NCBI GenBank assembly: GCA_947090765.1 | Contig: OX352322.1 | Span: forward strand, 3,269,501 to 3,333,500 | Source of the DNA: Pseudomonas sp. MM223 | GTDB lineage: Bacteria; Pseudomonadota; Gammaproteobacteria; Pseudomonadales; Pseudomonadaceae | Direction of reading: 5' to 3' | DNA length: 64,000 nucleotides | Part shown: piece after piece, positions 28,913 through 37,404 of the stretch | How positions within the stretch are numbered: position 1 is the stretch's first letter | How the letters are laid out: each line of letters begins with the position of its first letter | Notes under the pieces: generated by a model | What the model was told of the DNA's origin: nothing | The model's input: only the letters and a program-made list of their open reading frames with translations | The model's database searches: none | Program-made: the position numbers and the translations under genes

Positions 28913-28956
28913 CATCGAGTGAATAGCGTGCTCATTGAGTGGGCCTGCACTCAATG
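28913..28956. promoter_or_regulatory. Operator-like repeat cluster between the SIR2 and sigma-like operons
   Basis: CATTGAGTG (28933-28941) and CACTCAATG (28948-28956) form a perfect nine-base inverted repeat with a six-base spacer. A further half-site, CATCGAGTG, lies 20 bases upstream (28913-28921) on the same face of the helix. The cluster is about 200 bases before the SIR2 start and 330 before the sigma-like start, so it could control both. The 28,800-29,284 gap otherwise holds no supported gene. Confidence 0.5.
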
Positions 28957-29065
28957 TGGAACGCACGCTCCGACTGGCATGCTGCGCTTCACCTTCATTG
29001 GGAGGACCACGTAATCATCGGACAACAGGGTCAGCTATCCCAACCGTGCTCGACGGCGGCATACC

Positions 29066-29221
29066 GTGTGGCAGGGGCGCCGTATCTGGGTGACGAAAAT
29101 GAAGTCGGCACGCTATGACTTGGAGCGCTACCTTGTCTCTGTTGATGCGCTGCGTGCCCGCGGGCCGACGCCAGCGGGCGCCGCAACATGCAATGGCCAT
29201 TTCTTAGCCATCACTTCCTGA
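29066..29221 (+). pseudogene. Possible coding remnant before the sigma-like gene
   Basis: A frame without an ATG start reads VWQGRRIWVTKMKSARYDLE and then RYLVSVDALRARG before stopping at 29219-29221. It looks like real protein sequence, but I cannot assign a family, and the only upstream starts are GTG codons without ribosome sites. It may be a leftover of an earlier gene. Support is weak. Confidence 0.2.
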
Positions 29222-29284
29222 GTGGTGCTAAATTCTGGGGCGCCGTGTTTTGCGACACTCAGCACATCCACATGAGGATTCGTC

Positions 29285-30061
29285 GTGGTACGTTCCCTTC
29301 GTAAAGTCAGCCTTGAAGGCGCGCGGTATTGCCGGCGCCCAGCGGTAGAAGCCGAGATCCAAGAGTTGATGAGCGCCAGTGTCAGTGAGCTTGAACGAAG
29401 GGCCTCACTCTGGCCGTCTTCGGCTCCAGGCTTTGTCTCCCCAGAAGCGCTGCTGTATTTCGTGCGTAATGCCGAACACAGCCGGCACCGTCAGCGACTG
29501 CTCGAACAGCTGCTCCAGCGGATCGTGTATCGCCTGCCGCGCGTCGGGGGCGGTGAGGGTCATACCGATTCTTTAATCAGGACCAACATTCGAGACGATG
29601 TCATCGATCATTTCATCGATCTGCTGTTGAGCGATCAGGCTGCTTACGATGAGCGCCTCGACTATTACGAGGTCAATTTTAATTCGGCCATTGTCAAGGA
29701 TCGAAGAGACGCCAGTGTTCGCCACCGACGACACGAACACCGCAGCCAGGCACTGGGTGATGAGGGGCTGGAGATTTCTGTCGCCGTTGAGGCCGCTGTC
29801 GGTGGTTATGATCCGTTCCAACCCGAAGAGCTTGATAAAGAGAATTACCGGCTATGGCTCGACGAGGCGATTGATGAGCTACCTGAACTTCAACAAAGAA
29901 TCGTCCAAATGGTCCGCGAAGACATTCCCATAGACTCTAAGGATCCGACGGCTGTTACCATCAGCCGTATCTTAGGCAAAAGTGAAAAAACCATCCGGAC
30001 GCACCGAGACAAGGCGCTTGCCGCACTGCGCCTACGCCTCGATCGCAAGGGGACATTGTGA
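29285..30061 (+). CDS. Sigma-70-like (ECF-type) factor
   Basis: A 258-residue protein. The C-terminus, LDEAIDELPELQQRIVQMV followed by TISRILGKSEKTIRTHRDKA, matches sigma region 4 with its helix-turn-helix; a region-2-like acidic and helical part lies around residues 95-150. GTG at 29285 has AGGA seven bases ahead. It begins the operon that leads to the helicase fusion and the ubiquitin-like genes, and its stop overlaps the next ATG by one base. It may direct transcription of this operon. A DNA-binding regulator with a sigma-4-like domain is the alternative. Confidence 0.65.
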   Translation: MVRSLRKVSLEGARYCRRPAVEAEIQELMSASVSELERRASLWPSSAPGFVSPEALLYFVRNAEHSRHRQRLLEQLLQRIVYRLPRVGGGEGHTDSLIRTNIRDDVIDHFIDLLLSDQAAYDERLDYYEVNFNSAIVKDRRDASVRHRRHEHRSQALGDEGLEISVAVEAAVGGYDPFQPEELDKENYRLWLDEAIDELPELQQRIVQMVREDIPIDSKDPTAVTISRILGKSEKTIRTHRDKALAALRLRLDRKGTL

Positions 30062-30630
30062 TGACCAAGCCCGTGCAGGTGACCCGCGATGACGTATTGA
30101 GCGCATTCGCGATGGATTTCGTGCCAGGAGGGGGCGTGCTGCGTCAATACCTGGCGAACTACCCCCAATATGCTATCGACCTCGTCGACCTCGCCAGTGA
30201 GCTTTCTCGGGAAATCGCCGATGAGCGTCCGCTGGTTGAGGAGGAGCGGGCGGTAGTCAGCGCCAAGCTGGCACGTTTTCAAGAACCAGGTCTCACCCTA
30301 GAAGCATTGCAATCCGCTTCGCCGAAAACCTTTACGGCGGCAGCCGGGGCGCTAGGTCTGCCCATGCAGGTTGGTGTTGCCCTGCGTGAGCGGCGCGTGG
30401 AAGTGGAAACGCTGCCGGCCAGATTCCTTGCCTCCTTGGCGTTGACCTTGAAGGCGCCGGTCGAAGTGGTTAGGGCATTTCTCGAACTGCCGGTACAAGC
30501 CTCAGTACTCCGTGCAAGCAAATCGGATGACAAGCCTGTCCAGGCTACAAAAATCCCTTTCGAACGGCTATTGCGAGAGGCGGGCGTGGATGAAACGACC
30601 CTATCCGGTATGCTCAATGAGGAAGATTGA
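30061..30630 (+). CDS. Unknown 189-residue partner of the sigma-like factor
   Basis: I do not recognise a family. The protein is acidic and helical, with DLVDLASELSREIADERP near the start and IPFERLLREAGVDETTLSGML at the end. TGATG overlap with the sigma-like gene and two bases to the next start (TGAGGATG) show that the three genes are translated together. In related gene triads the small protein beside an ImmA/IrrE protease is often a repressor or an anti-sigma-type factor that the protease removes. That is inference from neighbours only. Confidence 0.6.
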   Translation: MTKPVQVTRDDVLSAFAMDFVPGGGVLRQYLANYPQYAIDLVDLASELSREIADERPLVEEERAVVSAKLARFQEPGLTLEALQSASPKTFTAAAGALGLPMQVGVALRERRVEVETLPARFLASLALTLKAPVEVVRAFLELPVQASVLRASKSDDKPVQATKIPFERLLREAGVDETTLSGMLNEED

Positions 30631-30632
30631 GG

Positions 30633-33600
30633 ATGGACGCGATCGAACTGGCTAGACAGTATGCCCAGCAACTTCACGATACGGCTGTCGCGCATGGCAC
30701 TGATCCCTGGTGCTCGTACGAGCTCGTTGCCGCAGTGGCGACAGCCCGGGGCCTGACAATCGAAACATGCCTGCCGGGCGCCGCGATTCTCGACGGGGCC
30801 AAAGCGACCTTCGACGCGGGCTACGGGTTGATAATGCATGAGAATTCGGGAACGCCGTTCGAACAGGCGTTTCTGGTCGCGCACGAGCTCGGCCATGCGG
30901 TACTGGGTGATGGTGAGGAAGAAGATTGCCGCGCCTTTTCTGTCGATCCTGCTCGTAGCGCCGAGGCCGCACCGGTCGGCATGGAACGTGTCGTTGATTA
31001 CAGTCGCCGTCAACGCCGCGAGGTGCAGATGGACTTGTTTGCGCGAGAACTGCTGCTACCGCGGGCGCGGGCCATCGACCTGCACATCAGTCAAGGACAG
31101 ACCTGCTCGCAGATCGCCAGCCGGCTGGGTGCTCCCTTTGATGTCGTTGCGCAGCAAATGTTCGATGCGCTTCTGCTCCCGGCGGTCCCCCCGGTTGTCG
31201 CGAAGGCACCGGCGGAAATACCGCTGAACGCAAAGCAGCGTACAGCAGCTGGTCACCGTGGTGTCGCCTTTCTCCTGCAAGCAGGGCCAGGGACCGGAAA
31301 AACTCGTACCTTGGTCGCGCGCGTGGAGAGTTTGCTGGATGAAGGCGTGGATCCCAGGCGCATTCTGCTGCTGACGTTCTCGAACAAAGCGGCAGCAGAG
31401 ATGGCAGAACGCATCGCGCTCAACCGGCCCAAGGGGGCGGCTGCACTGTGCATCAGTACGTTCCACAGTTTCGGTTTGGACATTCTCAGGCGATTCAATG
31501 ATCGCTGCGGTTTACCGGACAATCCTCGGTTGATGGATAGAAGCGAGGCTGTGGAGTTACTTGAGCAGGAGTTTCCGCGCCTGGGTCTGAAGCACTACCG
31601 TAACCTCTATGATCCTTCACAAACGGTCGCTGACATTCTCAGTGCAATTTCGCGTGCCAAGGACGAGGTGATCGACGCAGCAGGATATCTTGAACTGGCC
31701 GGCACCATGCTAGCCAACGCGGGTGAGGCGGGCCAGGTCGTGGCCGCAGAGAAGGCGGCAGAGGTTGGCACAGTCTATGCGCGTTATGAAGAGCTGAAAG
31801 CGCAAGCTCAGTGTGTCGATTTTGGGGATCTGGTCATGCGCCCGGTTCAGCTGCTGGAGTCTGACCCCTCGGTGTGTCGTCAGCTTCAGGCTGACTACGA
31901 CCATATCCTGGTCGACGAATACCAAGACGTGAACCGCAGCAGTGTTCGGCTGTTAACGGCCTTGACGCCGGCGGGGAACAACCTGTGGGTGGTAGGGGAC
32001 GCCAAGCAGTCGATCTATCGGTTCCGCGGGGCCTCGGCCTTCAGCATGGCACGCTTTGGCCGTGAGGACTTTCCCGGTGCCGAGCGTGACAGCCTTGAAA
32101 TCAACTATCGCTCCTCTGCCGAGATCGTCGGCGCATTTTCTTCGTTTGCCTCGGGCATGCCTAGCGGTGCAGGTGCAGAGGCGCTGACGGCCGACCGTGG
32201 CCCAAGCGGCATCCTGCCAGAGGTCATCACCGTGGGCGAAACGGCCCTGCAGACCTCGGCGATTGCCGACAAGATTCTTCAGTTACAGGGCGTGGGCCTG
32301 CCGTACCGCGACCAGGCGGTGCTATGCCGTGGCAACGACCGGTTATCAAGTGTTGGGCGTGAGTTGGAGCGGGCGGGCATTCCGGTACTTTACCTGGGGA
32401 GTTTGTTCGAGCGTCCCGAAGTGAAAGATCTCATCGCGCTGCTGTCTCTGCTGACTGATCGGCGTGCAATGGGGCTGCTGCGCACGGCCTGCTGGTCGGA
32501 GTTCGCGATGAGTTTGGAGGACGTCGTTGGGGTCTTCGAGCACTTACGGCAGGCCAACGCCGAGCCGGGATATTGGCGGCAGGGTGTGCTGGCCGAAATC
32601 AGCCCAGCTGGGCAAGCTAGCCTCGCCCGCCTGGATGCAGCATTGACCGGCTTCGAGGCGACGTCCAACCCGTGGACCGTACTGGCGACTGTACTCTTGG
32701 ACCGCAGCAGGGTAGTGGCAAGGCTCGCCGCATCGAGCAGTGTGTCTGAACAAGCCCGAGGCATTGCCATTTGGCAGTTCTTGAATTTTGTCCGGGCGCA
32801 ACCTAACGGCAAGGGACTACCGATCCAACGGCTCTCTGATCGTGTGCGAAGATTGCTGCGCCTCCGAGACGACAGGGACCTGCGACAGCTCCCGGCGGCG
32901 GCGCAGGGGATCGACGCGGTACGGCTGATGACCATTCACGGCGCCAAAGGGCTGGAGTTCCCGGCGGTTCATCTCGCTGGCGTCAATAGCGACTCAATGC
33001 CAGGTGGTTACCGACCGTCAGCTTGCCCGCCACCGGCTGGTATGGTTCAAGGTAGCCAGGATAGCCCAGAAGATGGCGCACGGAGCGCCCACCACGAAGA
33101 GCAGGAGTGCCTGTTCTTTGTAGCAATGTCTAGAGCGCAGCACCACCTCATTTTCTATGGGGCCACCGCCAACGCGAATGGTCGGAATAGGCCGATGTCC
33201 CCCTTCATCGAGCGAATTGGACCAGCTCAACGGCGTGCCGTGCAGCCGGCTACGGCAATTCCTCCCGATCCAGGCGCGGCGCCGGTGGTGATGTCCCTCA
33301 GCGGCACGCCGCGGTTTAGTGCTGACGCGGTCGCGCTGTACGATTCCTGTCCGCGTCGGTTTCTCTACACGCATTTGCTGCAGGTAGGCGGGCGGCGGCG
33401 GATGAGTGCTTTCATGCTCATGCATGAAGCGATTCGGGACGTCTACCGAGGGATTGTTGCCGAGGGTAATGCGCCGTCAGCGGACTGGGAAGAGCGGCTT
33501 GAGGCTGCATTCACGGCCCAGGGGCTGCACGAGCATGGCTATGTGGATCACTACCGTGCCATGGCCGATGCAATGCTGCAGTATTTTGCGGCATCAAGGG

Positions 33601-34025
33601 CAGGCGTACTGATCGAACCTCCGGCGCAGTTAAGCACCGCGCAAGGCGGAGGTGTAATCGAAGTTCGCCCCGACGATGTGATCGTACGTGACGGCAAGCG
33701 AATCATACGCCGGGTGCGCACCGGGCACGCCCCCAAGACTGATAGCAAGGATGTCGGTGCCGCCGCAGTGATCCTCGCCACTCAGGACGCGTATCCAGGG
33801 GCACAGGTCGAACTCGTGTTCCTAGCCGATGGACAAAGTCAACCGCTGCTACTCAGCAGAACGGAATTGCGCAATCGCCAAGTGAAATTGCAGAACATTT
33901 TCACGGGGATCCGGGAGGGTCAGTTTCAGGCCGTCACCTCGGACGCCACGTGCCCCAACTGTCCTGCCTTCTACGTGTGTGGAGCGATTCCTCCCGGGAC
34001 GCTTTCAAAAAATTTCTTAAAATAG
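30633..34025 (+). CDS. ImmA/IrrE peptidase - UvrD helicase - Fe-S nuclease-like fusion
   Basis: An 1130-residue protein with three parts. Residues 1-180 are an ImmA/IrrE-type zinc peptidase with HELGH at 84-88. From about 195 there is a UvrD/Rep superfamily 1 helicase: Walker A AGPGTGKT (217-224), DEYQDVN, GDAKQSIYRFRGA, TIHGAKGLEFPAVHLA and FVAMSRAQHHL. The end resembles the Cas4/AddB nuclease with an Fe-S cluster: one cysteine in SCPRRFLYTHL and three in CPNCPAFYVC. The nuclease core reads IIRRVRTG where active enzymes have a D-x-K, so it may not cut DNA. ImmA proteases cleave repressors after a stress signal, which suggests control of the operon by DNA damage or invasion. GAGG lies before ATG. 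Confidence 0.8.
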   Translation: MDAIELARQYAQQLHDTAVAHGTDPWCSYELVAAVATARGLTIETCLPGAAILDGAKATFDAGYGLIMHENSGTPFEQAFLVAHELGHAVLGDGEEEDCRAFSVDPARSAEAAPVGMERVVDYSRRQRREVQMDLFARELLLPRARAIDLHISQGQTCSQIASRLGAPFDVVAQQMFDALLLPAVPPVVAKAPAEIPLNAKQRTAAGHRGVAFLLQAGPGTGKTRTLVARVESLLDEGVDPRRILLLTFSNKAAAEMAERIALNRPKGAAALCISTFHSFGLDILRRFNDRCGLPDNPRLMDRSEAVELLEQEFPRLGLKHYRNLYDPSQTVADILSAISRAKDEVIDAAGYLELAGTMLANAGEAGQVVAAEKAAEVGTVYARYEELKAQAQCVDFGDLVMRPVQLLESDPSVCRQLQADYDHILVDEYQDVNRSSVRLLTALTPAGNNLWVVGDAKQSIYRFRGASAFSMARFGREDFPGAERDSLEINYRSSAEIVGAFSSFASGMPSGAGAEALTADRGPSGILPEVITVGETALQTSAIADKILQLQGVGLPYRDQAVLCRGNDRLSSVGRELERAGIPVLYLGSLFERPEVKDLIALLSLLTDRRAMGLLRTACWSEFAMSLEDVVGVFEHLRQANAEPGYWRQGVLAEISPAGQASLARLDAALTGFEATSNPWTVLATVLLDRSRVVARLAASSSVSEQARGIAIWQFLNFVRAQPNGKGLPIQRLSDRVRRLLRLRDDRDLRQLPAAAQGIDAVRLMTIHGAKGLEFPAVHLAGVNSDSMPGGYRPSACPPPAGMVQGSQDSPEDGARSAHHEEQECLFFVAMSRAQHHLIFYGATANANGRNRPMSPFIERIGPAQRRAVQPATAIPPDPGAAPVVMSLSGTPRFSADAVALYDSCPRRFLYTHLLQVGGRRRMSAFMLMHEAIRDVYRGIVAEGNAPSADWEERLEAAFTAQGLHEHGYVDHYRAMADAMLQYFAASRAGVLIEPPAQLSTAQGGGVIEVRPDDVIVRDGKRIIRRVRTGHAPKTDSKDVGAAAVILATQDAYPGAQVELVFLADGQSQPLLLSRTELRNRQVKLQNIFTGIREGQFQAVTSDATCPNCPAFYVCGAIPPGTLSKNFLK

Positions 34026-34065
34026 TTTACCGGCCAAGCCCGCAGGGTCCGATTAGTGAGATGTA

Positions 34066-34083
34066 GGCGAGAAAATTCTCGCC
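34066..34083. promoter_or_regulatory. Perfect palindrome before the multi-ubiquitin gene
   Basis: GGCGAGAA and TTCTCGCC are separated by two A, giving an 18-base perfect inverted repeat, 22 bases before the ATG of the multi-ubiquitin gene. It could be an operator for an internal promoter or an RNA hairpin that tunes expression of the last three genes. There is no adjacent T-run of terminator quality. Confidence 0.5.
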
Positions 34084-34104
34084 CCATTTTACTAAGGGGA
34101 TCGT

Positions 34105-34854
34105 ATGAACAACCTTCAGATCGACGACGTAGGCGAAGCGATTCGCGAGGGACGTCCGTTGCGAGAGGCAGCGGCCTATCGCATCCGCTTCGGCTTGGAA
34201 GGCCTCGACTTTCGCAGTGTCGATGTGCCTGATCCAGTACCTACCGGCCGGCAAATTCTGCAAAGCGCGGGGCTGGATAGTCGGGGCGACTACCTGCTCT
34301 TTGCCCTGCTCACATCCGGCGACTTCGAAGACATTCGTCTCGACGAAACCACGGACCTACGCGGCAAGGGGGCAGAGCGATTCATCGCTTTCAAGTCTGA
34401 TCGCGATTTCAAATTCGCCTTGAACGATCGCCAGTTGGCTTGGGGCAACCCGGCACTGCCGGCCGCAGTTCTCTACGAGCTGGCTGGCATCTCAGCTGAT
34501 CAGGCGATCTTTTTGGAGGTTCGAGGGGGCACAGATCGCCTCATCGAGCCAGAAGACACCATTGATCTTGCTGCCCCCGGCATCGAGCGATTCATCACCG
34601 CTGCGCGCCCGCATAAGACCTACGTGATTATCGTCAACGCCGTGGAAGAGACGGTGCCAGACAAGCATGTCTCCTTCGAGCAGGTAGTAAGCCTTTCGCA
34701 TCCAGATGCGCCGGCCGAGAGCAATGTCACCTTCTCGATGACCTACCGTAATGCCGCTTCCTTCCCGCACGCGGGTGAATTGGGCGCTGGCGGTTCAGTT
34801 GAAGTCAAAAAACAGGGGACGATCTTCAATGTCACACGCACTGTTCAGTCTTAA
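34105..34854 (+). CDS. Multi-ubiquitin domain protein
   Basis: A 249-residue protein with tandem ubiquitin-like folds of the Multi_ubiq type. The repeats start near YRIRFGLEGLDF (residue about 25), at the central part around LAWGNPALPAAVLYELAG (about 110) and at TYVIIVNAVEETVPDKHVSF (about 172). The end, GTIFNVTRTVQS, is the family's usual finish and has no C-terminal di-glycine. AAGGGG precedes ATG. It overlaps the E1-like gene by 26 bases. Such proteins are ubiquitin-like substrates or modifiers for the adjacent E1-type enzymes in bacterial operons. The target is not known. Confidence 0.78.
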   Translation: MNNLQIDDVGEAIREGRPLREAAAYRIRFGLEGLDFRSVDVPDPVPTGRQILQSAGLDSRGDYLLFALLTSGDFEDIRLDETTDLRGKGAERFIAFKSDRDFKFALNDRQLAWGNPALPAAVLYELAGISADQAIFLEVRGGTDRLIEPEDTIDLAAPGIERFITAARPHKTYVIIVNAVEETVPDKHVSFEQVVSLSHPDAPAESNVTFSMTYRNAASFPHAGELGAGGSVEVKKQGTIFNVTRTVQS

Positions 34855-36010
34855 TCCTGATCTGTCTCGACTGCGTACAGAAGGTTATTTCGTGCGCATC
34901 ATTGGAAACCTTCTCGTCATGTCAGAGGTGCCTTACGTGGATGCAGAGCGCCGTGTTCGCACTGGAACACTGATTTCCAGTCTGGAACTCGCTGGCGATC
35001 AGACACGCAAACCCGAGACGCATGTCATCCATTGGGATGGCGACTTCCCCTGCAATGCTGAGGGGGTACCGCTGTCGGCCATTGCGCATGTTTCAGCGAA
35101 TACGGATCTAGGCCACGGGCTTATCGCTCGGCATAGCTTTTCGAGCAAGCCAGGGCCTGACGGCTACCCGGACTACTACACCAAGATGGTCACTTACGCG
35201 ACCATCTTGGCGGGCCCGGCCGCTGTCCGGCAGCCTGGACTGAGTCCTCGCTTGCTGCAGGTCGAGGATGATGCAGATGAGCCCAGCGTGTTCCATTACC
35301 TGGATACCGCTTCGAGCCGCGCAGGGCTAGGCGCCTTGGCTAGCAAGCTGGAAAACGAAGTGGTTGGCATTGTGGGGGCCGGGGGGACGGGCAGCTATAT
35401 CCTCGATTTGCTGGCGAAAACACCGGTGAAGCAGATACGGCTCTTTGACGATGATGACTTCCTTTCGCACAACGCCTTCCGCGCACCTGGTGCACCGTCG
35501 CTTGACGAGTTGCGCAGCACTCCCAAGAAAGTGCACTACCTCCAAGGCATTTACGAACGGATGCACCGGGGGATTGTTGCGCACGCGGTGAAATTAGACG
35601 CGGCTACATTGGGGCTGTTGGATGGAGTAACTTTCGCCTTCATCAGCATGGACGCCGGTGCAGCGAAACGCGCGGTTGTGTCAAAACTGGAAATGCTTGG
35701 CGCCCCCTTCATCGATGTTGGGATGGGACTCGAACTGACCAATGGTAGCTTGGGTGGGATTTTACGGACGACAACCAGTACGCCGGCAAAGCGCGAACAT
35801 GTTCACGACGGGCGCGTGGCCTTCGCCGGTGGTGGAGGGCAAGACATCTATGCCTCCAACATTCAAGTGGCGGACCTCAATGCGCTCAATGCCTGCCTGG
35901 CAGTCATCAAATGGAAAAAACTGCGCGGGTTCTACCGGGATTTGGAAGGCGAGCACCATACCACGTACACGACGGACGGCAGCTTACTACTCAACGGAGA
36001 TCACGGTTGA
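34829..36010 (+). CDS. ThiF/E1-like adenylyltransferase with N-terminal DUF6791-like domain
   Basis: A 393-residue protein. The first 150 residues (FVRIIGNLLVMSEVPYV and onward) look like the DUF6791 domain seen on E1-like enzymes. Then comes a ThiF Rossmann fold: VVGIVGAGGTGSYILDLLAK with the acidic stretch RLFDDDDFLSHNAFRAPGA. This fold adenylates the C-terminus of a ubiquitin-like protein. No cysteine stands out as the E1 thioester site. It starts inside the multi-ubiquitin gene (ATG at 34829 after AGGGGAC) and ends in TGATG overlap with the DUF6527 gene, so the three products are made together. Confidence 0.78.
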   Translation: MSHALFSLNPDLSRLRTEGYFVRIIGNLLVMSEVPYVDAERRVRTGTLISSLELAGDQTRKPETHVIHWDGDFPCNAEGVPLSAIAHVSANTDLGHGLIARHSFSSKPGPDGYPDYYTKMVTYATILAGPAAVRQPGLSPRLLQVEDDADEPSVFHYLDTASSRAGLGALASKLENEVVGIVGAGGTGSYILDLLAKTPVKQIRLFDDDDFLSHNAFRAPGAPSLDELRSTPKKVHYLQGIYERMHRGIVAHAVKLDAATLGLLDGVTFAFISMDAGAAKRAVVSKLEMLGAPFIDVGMGLELTNGSLGGILRTTTSTPAKREHVHDGRVAFAGGGGQDIYASNIQVADLNALNACLAVIKWKKLRGFYRDLEGEHHTTYTTDGSLLLNGDHG

Positions 36011-36465
36011 TGCACCATCAAAGACTTGAACATCGCTTTGTGACGCACGTGCCCCGTGATCTCGAAGCGGGTGTCCTGTACATATCAATGGACTACGCCA
36101 CCGCAGTGCATGCGTGCTGCTGCGGTTGCGGCGAACGGGTTGTCACGCCGTTCACGCCGACTGACTGGCGGCTGACGTTTGATGGTGAGTCCGTGACGCT
36201 TCACCCTTCTATAGGCAACTGGAATCAGAACTGTCGATCGCACTATGTGATTCGACAGAATCGCGTTCTACAGGCCGGCCCCTGGTCGCCGGCTCAAGTG
36301 GAGGCAGAACGATTGCGTGATAAGAGAGCCAAGGCGGCTCACTACGGCCAACGCGAGGCAGGCCAGGTTGACCAGGCGCGACCTGCACTGCATGTTGATA
36401 CCACTCAAGAGCAGCAGGCCTCCACCAGTATCTGGACCCAGCTCAAAGCTTGGTTTCAACGTTGA
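36010..36465 (+). CDS. DUF6527-family cysteine-rich protein
   Basis: A 151-residue protein, last in the ubiquitin-like operon. A cysteine cluster, HACCCGCGERVV, and a second one with NCRSHYVI could bind zinc. LHPSIGNWNQNC is another conserved-looking block. DUF6527 proteins are found with multi-ubiquitin and ThiF genes; whether they act as ligase, peptidase or adaptor is unknown. It overlaps the E1-like stop by one base. The C-terminus is a Q-rich linker with an amphipathic end. Confidence 0.7.
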   Translation: MHHQRLEHRFVTHVPRDLEAGVLYISMDYATAVHACCCGCGERVVTPFTPTDWRLTFDGESVTLHPSIGNWNQNCRSHYVIRQNRVLQAGPWSPAQVEAERLRDKRAKAAHYGQREAGQVDQARPALHVDTTQEQQASTSIWTQLKAWFQR

Positions 36466-36560
36466 AGCCAGTGCACGTAATCTTCAGTACCAAGCTCGAT
36501 GCTACTGATTACGCCCACCACGCAGATCGCACGTGGCACAGGGTTACTCGGCAGGTGACA

Positions 36561-36790
36561 TCACCGGGTAGCGGGGTCTGGTCCACCGCGTTTATTTTGG
36601 TCGAGGGCGTCGATGGCGTCGATCTCCGAGTCGGTTAGGCTGAAGTCGAAAATGTCGGCGTTTTCGGTGATCCGTTCAGCTCTCACAGATTTAGGGATGA
36701 CTGCGACACCGCGCTGCAGATGCCAGCGCAAGATGAACTGCGCCGCAGTTCTGCGATGGTTCTCGGCCAATTCGATGATCACTGGGTGAA
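36561..36790 (-). pseudogene. C-terminal remnant of an aldo/keto reductase
   Basis: Only the last 75 or so residues are left. PVIIELAENHRRTAAQFILR and then GVAVIPKSVRAERITENADI match the cofactor-binding end of aldo/keto reductases, with the stop at 36561-36563. The N-terminal four fifths are missing and the fragment runs into IS66 sequence near 36790. The parent gene was probably truncated by the insertion and then carried along as debris. Confidence 0.7.
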
Positions 36791-36907
36791 TCAGACTTGC
36801 CCGCCTGCTACACCGAAGACTGCGACGAAACGGGCCAAGGCCGTTTCGGTGCCGGCGCGCATGTCCATGGGCTCGGTGGCCAGCCAGATGATATCGATGC
36901 GAATCAT
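36791..36907 (-). pseudogene. IS66 TnpB fragment
   Basis: 38 codons, MIRIDIIWLATEPMDMRAGT and on, are a clear match to the N-terminus of the IS66 accessory protein TnpB. It is cut at AGGQV by the join with the aldo/keto reductase remnant. The normal protein is about 110-120 residues. The start overlaps the preceding TnpA by four bases, as in intact IS66 elements. Confidence 0.72.
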
Positions 36908-37290
36908 TTGATGACACCGCGAATCAAGCGTGCGCAGCCATCAGGATCGACAGTGGGCCAGGTCACCGTGAGCGTTTGTTGTTTGAAAGGAATTTCAATA
37001 CGCGCCAACGTTGGCTGGGCAGGTGCAGATTCGGGCTTCATCGTCAGCGGCACGAATGCCGGTAACGCGTCCGGTTGACGGTCACGATAGAGCGGTATCC
37101 ATTTGCGCGCCAGGTTGGCATTGATGCCATCGCGCAGCGCGATGCTGGCTATCGACACGTCAGGTTGGAGACATTTCACTGCACGCCTGAGCGCGCGACC
37201 ACACCTGGCTTACGCTGCTGGTTCTCGTCGTTCGGTTTTAGGATGGAAGAACAGCGGTTCAAGGTCATCCAGTTGCAACGAGTGGTAGGA
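36904..37290 (-). pseudogene. IS66 TnpA remnant
   Basis: From 37179 the frame VKCLQPDVSIASIALRDGIN, then ANLARKWIPLYRDRQ, is IS66 TnpA with its helix-turn-helix. The true start is probably upstream near 37290 (KPNDENQQRKP in another frame), so a frameshift or a small deletion separates it. With the TnpB piece this is the left part of an IS66 element; TnpC is absent. It can no longer transpose by itself. Confidence 0.6.
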
Positions 37291-37404
37291 GTACCCGTCC
37301 ACCTAAAATGCAGTTAATGTTCTGATGGAATCGTGCCTAGCCCAAACAGTAGCCTGCATATCGCTTAGCGTGTCCATACAGAAAATCGGGAGTTGGAGTC
37401 ATCT

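Noticed and set aside
28718..29014. A 98-residue plus-strand gene upstream of the sigma-like factor
   Set aside because: It overlaps the SIR2 start region and the operator repeats, has no ribosome site and no recognisable content.
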